Below are positions 11,340 to 23,600 of a DNA stretch of 64,000 bases, piece by piece. The notes below the pieces were generated by a model. The model worked only from the letters and a program-made list of their open reading frames with translations. It was not told where the DNA came from and made no database searches. The stretch is taken from contig NC_057789.1 of NCBI RefSeq assembly GCF_014905175.1, forward strand, positions 11,646,876-11,710,875. Reading direction: 5' to 3'. Both the position numbers and the translations under genes were made by a program. Source of the DNA: Aphidius gifuensis (taxonomy: Eukaryota > Arthropoda > Insecta > Hymenoptera > Braconidae). The stretch's first letter is position 1. Each line of letters starts with the position of its first letter.

Positions 11340-11905
11340 GCCGTCCTTTATCCCGAATCGAATTCCCCGAATGGCTTCTTTCCCGAATGACCTCCGTCCT
11401 GAATGACCTTTTTCCCGAATACATTTTGCCCGAATGCATTTTTCCCGAAATATAAATCCCGAATATCATTTTTCTCGAATAACCTTTTTCCCGAGTATTT
11501 TTTTCCCGAATAAATTTTTTTCAAGTGTATTATTTTATTTATATTTATTTATTTATTAGATTACAATATTATATGCAACAGCTTTTAAAAATTCTAACTC
11601 GTGGAACGATCCATAACTAGGCACAAGGGACATTATTCTTTTCTAGAAATCTATCCATTTTCTTTTCGGCATAGCCCAGCTTTTTCTTCCCAGACTCAGC
11701 TCTGCTATCATTATTTCTGCGTCAGCTTGTTCTTTTTGAAATTCACCAAGTTTTAAATAGTTTTTTTTTTTTTTTTTTTAAATTCGGGCACAATAATATT
11801 CGGACGAAATGCATTCGGGCAAAAAGCATTCGGGCAAACAGACTTTCGGGAAAAAAGTCATTCGGGAAAAAGACCATTCGGGAAAACCAATTCGGGAAAA
11901 ATACC
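11340..11905. mobile_element. Fold-back element with CCCGAAT tandem arrays
   Basis: Positions 11350-11515 carry about ten units of 15-18 bases centred on TTTTTCCCGAATGACC. Positions 11778-11905 carry the same unit in opposite orientation (ATTCGGGAAAAA, ATTCGGGCAAAA). The 260 bases between are unique. No protein is encoded; frames at 11743-12059 come from the array. Confidence 0.8.
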
Positions 11906-12033
11906 GTGAATCCGCATGAAGCCCTAAACAAGATATCGTATCTTTTTCAATTGAAACATTGTAAACTATACGAGGATAAAAAAATTTTACTATGTGCATA
12001 GTACGTGTTACTCTTTTTTCGAAAACGTCCCCG

Positions 12034-12986
12034 AGTATACGGAGAGAAATCCGCAGCAAATAATGCTGTAGAGTATCAAAAAAATTTTACTGTAGTCTAC
12101 TGGAAATTGAGAAGTTGCGTGGGGAGGCCACCAAGATCGACTAGAATTTTTTACTACACTACAGTAATTTTAATCAAAACAAAACAAAAAAACAACACAA
12201 ACATTGTTTAAACATCAAAATAAAAATGTAAGGTGTTTATTAATTTTCAAAAAATACCTTGGTAGAAATAATCTCTCCGGATTTTCTCCGGATTTTCTAC
12301 GCAATTGAGACTTCCGGAGATATTATTCCGGAGTTTTTTCGGTTTTTCTCCAGATTTTCTCCGGATTTTTTCAGAAAAAATTTCTTTTTTATTTGTTGTA
12401 TGTAAACTCTTATTTCTACTTTTTCTTATTAATTTTTCCATTTTTTTGTGTTTGTTTTTTTAAGTCAAAATTCCGGAAAAAATCCAGAGATATTATAGAA
12501 ATCGTCTGGAGATTACTCCGTAAATATCTCCGGGAGTCTCAATTACGTAGAAAATCCGGAGAGATCCGGAGAAGTCCGGAAAAATTCGGAAAAATCATGA
12601 GAAATCCGGAGAGATTATTTCTACCAGGGTAAACCATTTTATAATTTTCATGTGTTTCACCGCATTTTTATTTAGATTCATGAATAAAATAAAAACAATA
12701 AACTTTTTTAGAAGAGGTTAGGAACACACTTGATTTCCAATAAATATTCGTGTCATCTGGCGGGGAAACCTGCTGTTGCTGTACCCTACAGTAATTTCTG
12801 GCATAAAGTATACCATTAACTCAATAAGACTTCCAAAAATTCCGGTAGACTACAGTAAAAAATTTAGATGAAATATAATAATAATCATTATAATAAGTGG
12901 GAATTAGTCGCTTTAATGACGTCGGCTATGATTTTTACGATACCACTACAGTAATATATGCTGCGGATTTCTCTCCGTGGTATACC
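12034..12986. mobile_element. Inverted-repeat element, ends GTATACGGAGAGAAATCCGC
   Basis: GTATACGGAGAGAAATCCGC at the left is matched by GCGGATTTCTCTCCGTGGTATAC at the right. Inner inverted pairs such as ACTGTAGTCTACTGGAA and TTCCGGTAGACTACAGT extend the arms. It contains the element at 12256-12630. No transposase. Confidence 0.75.
12256..12630. mobile_element. 375-base palindromic MITE rich in CCGGA
   Basis: Ends ACCTTGGTAGAAATAATCTC and GAGATTATTTCTACCAGGGT, with the match continuing through TCCGGATTT. Internal TCCGGA repeats occur in both orientations. Nested inside the 12034-12986 element, so it is younger than that element. Confidence 0.85.
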
Positions 12987-13047
12987 AGAAAAAATAGTAA
13001 AAATAATTCTTTTTTTATAGTAAAGCTAATTATTTTTTTTTACAGTG

Positions 13048-14931
13048 TATTATTTTAATTCAACTGATTTTAATTTCATTTTATTTACTTATTATATATA
13101 ATTTTTCGATTTAGTTCGATTTTAATATACGTTTTACTTGAATTTAACTGTTCTAGTTTGAATAAGTTTGGCAAGTAAAATTAATTGAATAATAATTAAT
13201 ATTATAAATATAAATATTAAATTATTTATATAAACTGTAAAGTAAAATAATAAATGATATAATCGACAAGACCAAGACCAAGGCTGAACCAAGACAAAAC
13301 TGATTTTTTTTTAACCAAGATAAGACTGTTGCCAGTCTTGGCATATTTAGTCTTGGGTGAAGTCTAGCCATTTAACTATTAAATTTCATTTATATATATA
13401 TATGCTTTTTTTGTTCACATCATTTTTTTTTTCAACTAATACTCAATTTTATTTTTCACTCTTGTCAATCTGTCATTTTTTGTTTTTTCTTGTCACAGTT
13501 AGTTTTTTGTGTCAATGAAGTGTTATTGATGCAGGTGAACGTTTTAAAAATTATATAACATATTGATATACAATTTTAAACTAGTTAACCAGGTTTTAAA
13601 CGAACTTTCTTGGTGATATGATGATATTTAAAAATGCACATATTCTTTATGAAATTTATTTATCATTATTTCACATAACTCTTGAACTTTTAACATACTA
13701 TACATAATAATTTTGTAAAATATTTTGTTTTTTGTTATCAAAATTTCAAAGAATTCGAAGAAAGTCATTTATATATATATATATATTATAGATAAAAATA
13801 AAATGAAAAAACTCGAATAATTATAATTCTTATAAGAAAACTAATTTGATATTTGCTATGTTTTTATTATTCTTCTTTTTCTGGATGATCACGATTTTTT
13901 AATTTTATCTGAACACGTATATCACAAAAGAAAAAAAAATCCTTAGTATATAGGATTAAAGTTGATGAGCCCATCGATCTCGATTTACTTTCTTGCACTA
14001 GGCATATATACAACAGGTCACGTATTTCATTCAACTGGATATCATTTGATAAAAGGAATCTTTCTGCAATCATAATTGTCGTTTTGATATAAATAATTGA
14101 GTTCACTTTGGCTCAGCTTGAGGGAAAAATAAATAAATATGTAGCCAGGGAATAATTTACATAACAAACCTAATTTTACACAGAGAAAAAAAATCTTATT
14201 TTTTACTATGCTACTAAAAGGTGAAACAGATAAATTCCACGCGAATTTTAGAAAAGCCCCGAAAATTGTATATGATAATCGGTATTTTATACCTGGTCAA
14301 TAACCAGAAAACCTGGATATAAGATGGTATATAAAGATCCTCAATTTAAATTGAGCTCTTGATTTATACTAATTGTTGAAATTTTCTAATTGAATTTTAA
14401 ATACTTAATTATTTCTAAATTCTATTGAACTTTTTTTTTGTTTACGCTATTTAAAATGAGGAATATGAAATTAAATTTAAATCATCTTGTTAGGTTCCCG
14501 AGTTTTTCGATTGATTGGAATCACCATTGGAATCACGTAAAATAAAAAATCATGAATCAATTTATTAGATTTTTCATTGGTGAAAGTTTAAATTTTTATA
14601 GTTTTTATAACTAATATATTTATATCGTTTTTAACGAACCTTCATACCTTAAAAAGAAAAAATAATTTATATAAATATAAAGAATAATTTTTTTTTCTGC
14701 AAAAAGCATTTTACTAACTTTGCCTCTATATATATTCTATTGTTATTTCAAAATTCAAAAATAAAAAAAACACAATACAAAACATAGCTTGATAAATATA
14801 TTTATAAAAAGATTTCATAGATTTTTCTAACAATAAATGAATAGAAGTCATCTTTTTTTCGAAACAGTTGGGCGTTTCCACGTGATTATTTTACAATTAT
14901 TATTTATATTGTTGGTTTGAATTTCAATGTA
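13048..14931. other. AT-rich intergenic spacer
   Basis: No gene recognised. A weak hairpin around GACCAAGACCAAGG (13267) and GCCAGTCTTGGC (13332) is present. The 79-codon minus-strand frame at 13867-14106 shows no family resemblance. Confidence 0.45.
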
Positions 14932-15251
14932 TAGAGATGCCGCGATTATCGATCTTATATTATTAAAATTGTAACATATAATATTAATTCCAAAATATGA
15001 AAGTAACAATATAAATTGTTATTTTAAATTATAAATTTTATCTCATTTAAAAATAATTATATAAAACTTTTGCACAAAAAAAGTTCTTCTTCAATATTAT
15101 TTGTCAATAAACTTTTGAACGATGAGCTGTATAAATTTTTTAGCGAATTTCAAGACGATATGATATGATAACGGGAACTAGTTCTCTCAATACGAGTATA
15201 CGACATGATAATCTGATAATTATCGTATCGTCTCGTATCCCGGCATCTCTA
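14932..15251. mobile_element. 320-base element with TAGAGATGCCG ends
   Basis: The left end TAGAGATGCCGCGATTATCG is mirrored by CCCGGCATCTCTA at the right. The right part is rich in GATA/TATC dyads such as CGATACGATAATTATC in inverse. No coding capacity. Only the terminal 11 bases match exactly, so this is less certain than the other elements. Confidence 0.55.
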
Positions 15252-16979
15252 AATTAAACTCAATATGAAAAAATATTAGTAACAAATTCGTTCCCCATTG
15301 AAAATTAAAATTTTTTAAAAATCTTTTTTGTTGATAATTAATTCATGAAAAATTCGAATCATTTCTCTTATATCTAAATATCATTGGTTCTATTATTTTT
15401 CTTAAGGTTTAATTTGGTTCTAGTACGAATTTTTTATGTATATTCTTTTTTACTAATTAAAAAGTTGTTTGGAAAAAATGACAGATAAGGTTAGATCTTC
15501 AAAGGTTGTCATTCCTCTTAAGAGACAATTTTTAAATTCATATAGTGAAAACAATGATAGTAGGCTTGTGCCTATACGTAAAAAATATAACTATTTTTGA
15601 TTTTCTTTTCAACGTGTTAGAAATAAATTTATTGACACAGTTGTGCTATATATTTAATAGCCTCATTATTATCATATTTTTTATACACATTAATAATGGT
15701 AACAATGAAAAATTATGTCCATCTAAATAATGGACAGTTAGAAAGCACTTGGACCCTCTGACCCCTCAGGGTTAAAACTTTATAAAATCATCTTTCACTT
15801 GTAAAATAATGATAATAATAATTTTGATACAAAGCATATTTATAGATTATAATGTTATTTTATGTATATATATATACGCGTGAAATAAGTTTGTTCCTTA
15901 ACAAATGGTGTAATTCTTGATTTTTAAATTTTCGAGTGTTGTCAATATTTAATAAATACATACTTATATATAAATGGAAAAAAAAAAAATTGTTTGAATG
16001 TAATAAGCCTTTGAGCCAGGACACATTTGATTTGTGATTAACAGTTGGTTAATATTGACCGTTAGAATGTAATATATATATACATGAACGAACATAATAT
16101 TTAATATATATTTACACACCTGTCTTTTATCTAGTCTTATCAATTAAATGAATAATTATTATTAAAACAATATTAAGAAAATAATGAGATAAATTAATAT
16201 AACAGATAAACAATAACTGATTTAATACATAAATGTAAATGATACTTATATAAATGTTAAAAAATTTTCTAAACAACTTATAATGGAAAAAAAAATAATA
16301 TATTAACGAGTATTATTTTCACTATGCAAATATTATTTTTGCCGAGAGGATAAATTTATAGAAAAAAAAAAAAAAAAAACAACTTTTACCATCATTAATA
16401 TCAGAAATTTCACATTTAATTTTTACTACATGTAAATAAAATTTGTCAGATTAATTTATCAATTTTCATAAAAAAATTTATTTAATTTCAATTTTAAATT
16501 TAAATAAAATTTGAAAAAAAATTGTGTAAAACTACAAAAATTTACTTATTTTTTTTTTTTTTGATTTCCAAAAATTTTTTATACTTTTTAAATTTAAATA
16601 AATTTTTTAATCATTTACATAAATTATTTTTTTTAAATTTATTAATATTTTATATATGACAATTTTTAACGAGAAAAAAAGTTTTTTAATTTAAATTGTA
16701 TGAATCACTCAGTGGCGCCTCCTTCAGTAAGAAAATTTACTGAAAAAAAAAAAACGTAATCATTGGCAAATCAGCGCAAGGTCATAGCCCTGGAATGTGT
16801 ATATGTGTTGAGAATAAAAAAAAAAACTGTTAAAGTTGTTTTAAATTTCTTCCATCGCGATATTTATTTATCAAAACTCATATATTACCATCAAACTTCA
16901 GATATCAAAATGTATTGTATGCGCAGACGCATGTCGTAGTTTTATTGATCGAAAAAAAAATATATATATTATAAAAATA
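15252..16979. other. AT-rich intergenic spacer
   Basis: No gene or repeat family recognised. Long A or T runs occur at 16359 and 16550. The 61-codon frame at 15545 has no protein character. Confidence 0.45.
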
Positions 16980-17667
16980 ATAATAATAAGAAGTAAGTCG
17001 AGTTGAGCAAGTACTTGCTGTCATGCGTCGTCGGGACGCCGGGCCCAGTGAGCGTATCAACTCGTGGCATGTTGTCTCATTCTTTTAATAACTAAATTTT
17101 GTTCAACTATAAAATTAATATAAATAACGTGTATTCCAGTGTGATCCAGACCAATTAAAACCAACAAAAAAAAAAAAAAAATATTTAATAATCCAGTACT
17201 TTGAGTTTAGAATTTTGTAGTTTTTTATTTTATCAAGAACATATTGTGTGTATGGAGATAAAAAAAAAATAAATTATATATTCATACAACCGCCTGATAT
17301 TGATCATCTTTTTTATGAAAATTTTTTAAATTTGCAAGAGGACAAAGTGAAAGTTGATTTCGTGTTGTGGAAGCCAAAGTATTGGCCTTCCTCTTCCACC
17401 TGTGTGCACGATCATTCAGCTGAGACAATAGTGAACGGGGTCAAAGGTGAATGGGAAGCCATCAAAATAATCCAATTTTTTATTATCAATATTATTTTAT
17501 TATTAATTGGAATAGACAGATCAACATAGCCAGATAAATTCCTGAAATTTGAATATTACAATTAAAAATTGAGGTAGTCTAAGCTATTTATAATAGAATC
17601 ATAAAAAATTAGTCTACATTTTCAAGATTGTTTATTTGATTTGTATCACATTGGAAACACAATAATC
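16980..17667 (+). promoter_or_regulatory. Distal promoter and leader of the CDR2/centrocortin gene
   Basis: A GC-rich island at 17000-17070 (GTCGTCGGGACGCCGGGCCC) stands out sharply from its AT-rich surroundings and lies about 600 bases before the distal start codon at 17668. A second balanced patch at 17330-17465 ends in CAAAGGTGAAT, a possible leader-exon donor at 17446. A 93-codon frame at 17248-17529 runs through this patch and could be an upstream ORF if unspliced. Assignment as promoter is inferred from position and composition. Confidence 0.4.
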
Positions 17668-20600
17668 ATGAGTCTATTGTCATCAATTAATGCAAGGAGT
17701 CTTGCTGATGAAGAGCACGATCGCAATATGCTTCAGGGTAAATTTTTCCATTAATTTATTATCTCAAAATTATCATTAAATTTATACATCCAATAGTTTT
17801 ATTGAATATATTTATATAATAATTATTAATAAAAATAATAAATGAAATATTTCGCGTGTGTAAGAGATGCCAGACTGCAATAAATCAATAGTTTTATCAC
17901 GTGCCCAAATGCGATTGCCGATTGGTCATCTAAAAATAATTCATTTCACTAAATCAACTTGGCTAGATTCATTGCCAATGTTAAATTTTTAAAAATATCA
18001 TTTATTCGTTGTGATGATTGAATAATATTATTATCTCAAAAGAGTTTATTTTAAAATAAATTATTTTATCATCAAAATATCAGTGATTGAATGATGCTTA
18101 TTTTGTAAATGATCTTTGACATTAATGAGAGGACTTTGTCCAAGTTATTGAACATCTTGAGTGATTTTATCATTTATATATATATACAAGTAATACAAGT
18201 AATGAATTAATAATAATGTTTGTATTTTTTAAATGACAACTTGATTTAAAAGGTCGAGTATTACAAATTATAATTAAAGTATTTACAATCATTGATGCGA
18301 AAAGTTTATTTAAAAATTTGATTGTTCTTTTTTTAATACTAATAATCATATATATTATTAAAACGGTTTGTTTGTTTGTTTTTTATTTTTCCGTTAGACG
18401 TGGGACTTAAAATAGAAAGCCATGCTTATCTCATCTCTTTGACATATTGATTATTATTATCATCATCATCATCATTATCATCATTATCATCATCATCATC
18501 ATCATCTTGCATCTTAACTTAATTTTCTTTTGCTGTTTTTAATATTATTTTTTTGAATGTCATTTAAAATTTTTCCTACTCATTCATTAATTATGTTGTT
18601 GTTATTTATATTGAGTATACGTTAAAAAAAAAATTTATAGAAATTGTAAATGTTATATTACTTTGAGGATAAATAATAAAAATAATATTTAAACTGCTAG
18701 GAGATACCCCCCTAGTGCATAATAAATTTTCCCTCGATATAAAAGTAACCATAATACGATCAATGATAAACGCACCCTCCAGTCATCATGGGTTTCACCC
18801 TGTAGACTGCGTGACTGTCCTCGATCAATAATAAAAAATATAAACATATGAATCACCTAGGTAGACGATCTAGCTTCATTTATATGTTTATTGTGATATT
18901 AAATTCGAGAAAATTACAAAGTTTGTTTTTCAATTGAAACTAGAACATGTATTGTTTACTGTGTTTTTTTTTTTTGTACTGACATACTCAAGTTGCATTG
19001 CAGAAATCTATTCGTCACAGGTAGATGCTTGTCTATTGTATTTATTATGCTACTGTCTTGTTGTTTCAGTATGTTTCCTTCACACTTGTCGATAATATCA
19101 AATGTATATGAAGTGAATTTTTAAAAAATACGAAATCATGAAAATAAGTTTCGTAGTTTTTTCCTATGAAGAAAAAAAATAATTTTTTTTCAAATAATAT
19201 AATTAAATTTATTAATTAGTACGTGATGATATTAACTTATCAAAAAAAAAACAAGAATCAATAATAAATTTAATAAACTTGTTCTAATTTAAATTCTTGA
19301 TAATTAATTTATAAAAAATATATACATAGGTATTACGATTTGATACAGTATAGTTTAATCATATATATATAGATTGTTTACCAATTAATTTATCCAATTG
19401 TTTATTATTATTATATATTTCATTTATTATTTTAAAAAATTCTGTCAAGAGAAAGTTATATACACTTTTAACTGTAGAAAGTATCATATCAATTTATGTT
19501 TAAGCTACTGTTATAATCAGTGTTTTTTTTTTTGACAACAATTAAATACAAAGTATATTTTATGATTTTATGATAAACGTAGAAAAAAAAACTGTTTTTA
19601 TCAGAAGCAGAAAATTTTTTGATTCATTAACTTATACTGATTGTGAGAGAACTTTCAATACAAATATATATGTATTTCAGTATATATTGAAAGTGTTATC
19701 GAAAGATTCAAATTTTTTATCATTTTTATTTAATCAAAACGATATCATGTACAATATATCATATAATATGTTCCATTGGAAAAAAAATGTTACATTGTAA
19801 CTGTTGAATACAATGACCTGACGAAAGAGACAATTGAAAAATTTAATATACAATGATAGCCCGTAAGATAATGTCAAAAAAACTGGACAGAACCATAAGT
19901 AACAAAAATTCGTTAAATGGTAGTCCTTGTGACCCAGAACACTTTGTCCGACTGGCTGCGGTCTTAATTGTCGGGCGTCCACAGGTAAGCCAGGTAAAAA
20001 ATTAATAATTTAAACAACAATTTCAGACATAATTTTTTAACAAATACTTTTAGTTTTATTATATTAACCTAATATTAGGTTAATACCGTCATACCGTCTA
20101 TGATGAGTTTCAATATTTAAAATTTATATTTGACAAATTCAAATAACAAATCAATTGATTTTTATTGATTTATAAGTTTATTATGGTTTTTTATCAACAA
20201 CCTTGTGTCCATTCTGTTTTATATATTTAAAAATTTCAAAAAATTCTATATTGAAATTTTTTGTTTATTTGCAAAAATATGATGCACTTGTATATTAGAT
20301 CAGCTGTAAAAGTATGTTGGAAAATATTGTTAAAAAATATTTCAAGTAACTAGAAAAAGTTTAAAAAATTATTAAATATAAATCGTTGTTTTAACGACTC
20401 TTGAGGAATATGGCTAGGGAAAAATTTGAGTATATATATATACCCGTGATAAAAATTTTCAGTCATTTTCAGCATTAAAAAAAAATTCCTCATGAGCACT
20501 GCAGTCTTAAAATGAGTCAGATTTATGACTACTTATGACAATTAAAAACTTGACACACAAATCACCCGGCATTGAAAAAAAAAACGTCGTTAGTCATTAT

Positions 20601-23600
20601 TTTCATATTACTCAGGCATTGTTTTCAAGCCTCAAAATGACTATACCAACCTAAATTAAATTTCAATGCTCAGCAATATTCAATCACATTTTTATTCGTA
20701 CTTCAAAAATTTCACATTCGGGTAGCAAAATATTTTCTAAGTTTAAACAAAAGTATGACAGAGTGTTAAATTTTAGTACACATAGAAATGCCCGATAAAA
20801 TGTTTTTTAAGTAAAAATGCCTCAAAAATGACTGAAAAATTTTATCCCGGGATAATCTGGCATATTAGTAATAAATTTATATTGCTTAAAAAATAAAAAT
20901 AAATTTATACATTTTTTTTTATTACATAAAATATAATTAAAATTCTAATACATAAAATAACTTGAACAATATTACCCATCAGTAGACATGTGAATGTTTT
21001 TTGTCATGTCAGTAGAAAAATGACCGTCTCTATTTTACTCACAATTTTTTTTTTGTAAAATGACTGTCATTAATTTTTACGATCATAAATTTTGTCAATT
21101 TGTAATAACATTGAATTTTAAGTTGTTCGTTTTTCTTATATCATATATACTTACATTGAAGACAATTAAAAAAAAATTGGTTATTGTAATTTTTCATTCT
21201 TAAATCGACACATTATAACTATATATCTATTAAAACCTTTTATTTATAATCTCGATATCCAGTATCGAGGAAACATAGAAGTTTCTTTTTTATTTCAAAC
21301 ATTATAAAAGCTATCCATTTTTTATATATCAAAAATATTTTTTTGCAATCAAGTATTTTAATTAAATAATTATTTAAAAGTTTCAAAACATCACTGAAAA
21401 AAACATCTTCTGTAAAATAGAAGTTTCCTTCTTGCAAATATCTTTCTTGAATCATAAACAAAACGTTCTTGATTTGTGAAGAATATTTCTTATTTTGAGA
21501 AAAAAAAATTTCTTGAATCAAGACGTCTATGTCATAATCCATGACATGTACGTCTTGTTCCATAAAACATTTGTCTGAATTTTAGAAGTATCCTTCTTGG
21601 ATTATGACAATATTGCCTTGAATCAAGAAACTTTTTGTCACAATCCAAGAAGTATACTTCTAAAATCATAACAAAATAGTCTTGGATTATGACAATTTTG
21701 CCTAGAATCAAGAAAATTTTTGTCATAATCCAAGAAGGATACTTCTAAAATTCAGACCAATGACGTCTTGATTCAAGAAATTTTTTTTTCTCAAAATAAG
21801 AAATATTCTTCACAAATCAAGAACATTTTGTTTATGATTCAAGAAAGGTATTTGCAAGAAGGAAACTTCTATTTCACAGAAGTTTTGTTCTTGGTTTTAG
21901 AATTTTTTTTTAACTGCAGTTAAAATTGTTTCCTCTGATATGAGTTATAATATTACTGACTTGTCGATACTTTTATTTATTTTAATATTATTATTTAAGT
22001 ATACTATACGTTATTCAAAACCAGTTTTTCTTTTTAAAATAAAAATATTTATTAATTTCAATTAATTATAAATTACTCTTAAATAAAGAAAATATATATT
22101 TCAAAAATTATATTTTGATTTTTGGTTATTTCGCTTATATAAATTTATAAAAGGCCCAGTTTCTGAACGATTATAAAGCCGATTTTATTTTTAATTGCTT
22201 CATACATATACAGAAATAAAAATTCATATATATATATATATTTTTTTTTTTTTCATTAAAATAGACTTTCAAGTAATTATAATTAAAATCGTCATTGGAT
22301 TCATTCGATGCAGGGGTTCTGAACGCTTCAACCGTTTGCACATGTTGTAGATGGAGGCTTTTAAGTTAATAAAAAATATTTAAGTGAATATGAAAAAAAC
22401 AAAACTCGGAAAAAATAAGAAGTTCTCCCACCGGGATTCGAACCTGAGTCTTTTGTTTTCCGTGCTTTAACGCCTTAACGCCTCTCCCGCCAGGATTCGA
22501 TCACCCTCACGATCACCCAGTTTGTCAAGACTTTTTCCGTACTTAAAATTTTTATCCCGGATCGTTCTCATAAAATTTATTATTCTTTTCTTTTCTATTA
22601 TCAATAAAATAAATAACTTTTTTTTTTTCCAAGAATATTTCAAAAGGTGAATATTGCGTTACCTCACAGCCTCTATAGAGAAAAGTATTTATAGCGAAAA
22701 AATGAATTTATATAGGAAAATCAAAAGAAAACTGAAAAGCAAGAACTCTTAAAAATTTATAAAAAATTAAATTATTATATAAATATTTTATAAGAAATGA
22801 GTGGAGGCTCTAAAAAATAACAAAAATTATTTATACAACTAATTTTATTGAAGCATCAACAAATATTAATAAATATTTTCCCAGATATATATATATTTAT
22901 ATGATTATTGTATATAATTTATCATTGAACTTTTTATCCATAGTTTGCTCGATTTGTTTTAACCTTCAACTTCATAATAACAACAACCTAAACAATTTAA
23001 AAATCAAAATTATCAATTAATAAAATCACATTTAGTAAATAACAATAATATGATTATTGTTTTTATTTTTTATATAAAAAGAAATATATTAAAAATTAAT
23101 ATACATGAATATTAATGAGAAAATATTAATGGCAAAATTATTACATAGAAAGGTGTGAAAGTGTAAAAGATCACGAGGAATCCACATTGAATAGTGTAAT
23201 TGGTCGTTTTACTATATAGCATGCATATCGAGGTCGCACGATTTGCCTTCAATCTAAAAAATGAAAATAAAAATAAATAAAATTACGAAAAAATTATGAA
23301 AAAAAAAATATTTATACTCTAGCGTTAATATTGTAGAGGCATGAGAACAAGCCATGATGTAAAATTACCATATAAAATATTTAATTATATTTATCAAATT
23401 ATACTATTACTATTTTATTATCAAGTGTCAAAGTATAAAATAAGCTAACGACCTTGCTGCACGATTTATCCTAGACTTGAGATATTTATTTATTGAATAA
23501 TAATATTATTGGTTATTAAGTATATATGCTGAATGTCATCGAATATACTTACTGATTTACTCAATTTTAACTCAATTCATTCGTGCATAAAATAACAAAC

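Larger units (their letters stand above)
9323..13047. mobile_element. Possible 3.7 kb composite element bounded by CACTGTAAAA ends
   Basis: CACTGTAAAAAAAGAAATAA at 9323 is matched in inverse by TTATTTTTTTTTACAGTG ending at 13047. Similarity continues about 31 bases inward (TAATTAGTTTCACTAT against ATAGTAAAGCTAATTA). No transposase lies between, and most of the interior is occupied by other repeat elements. Whether the two ends belong to one insertion is inferred. Confidence 0.45.

Noticed and set aside
9923..11905. CRISPR-like array because of regularly spaced short repeats
   Set aside because: The repeats are degenerate, inverted between arms, lack unique spacers of even size, and the genome is eukaryotic.
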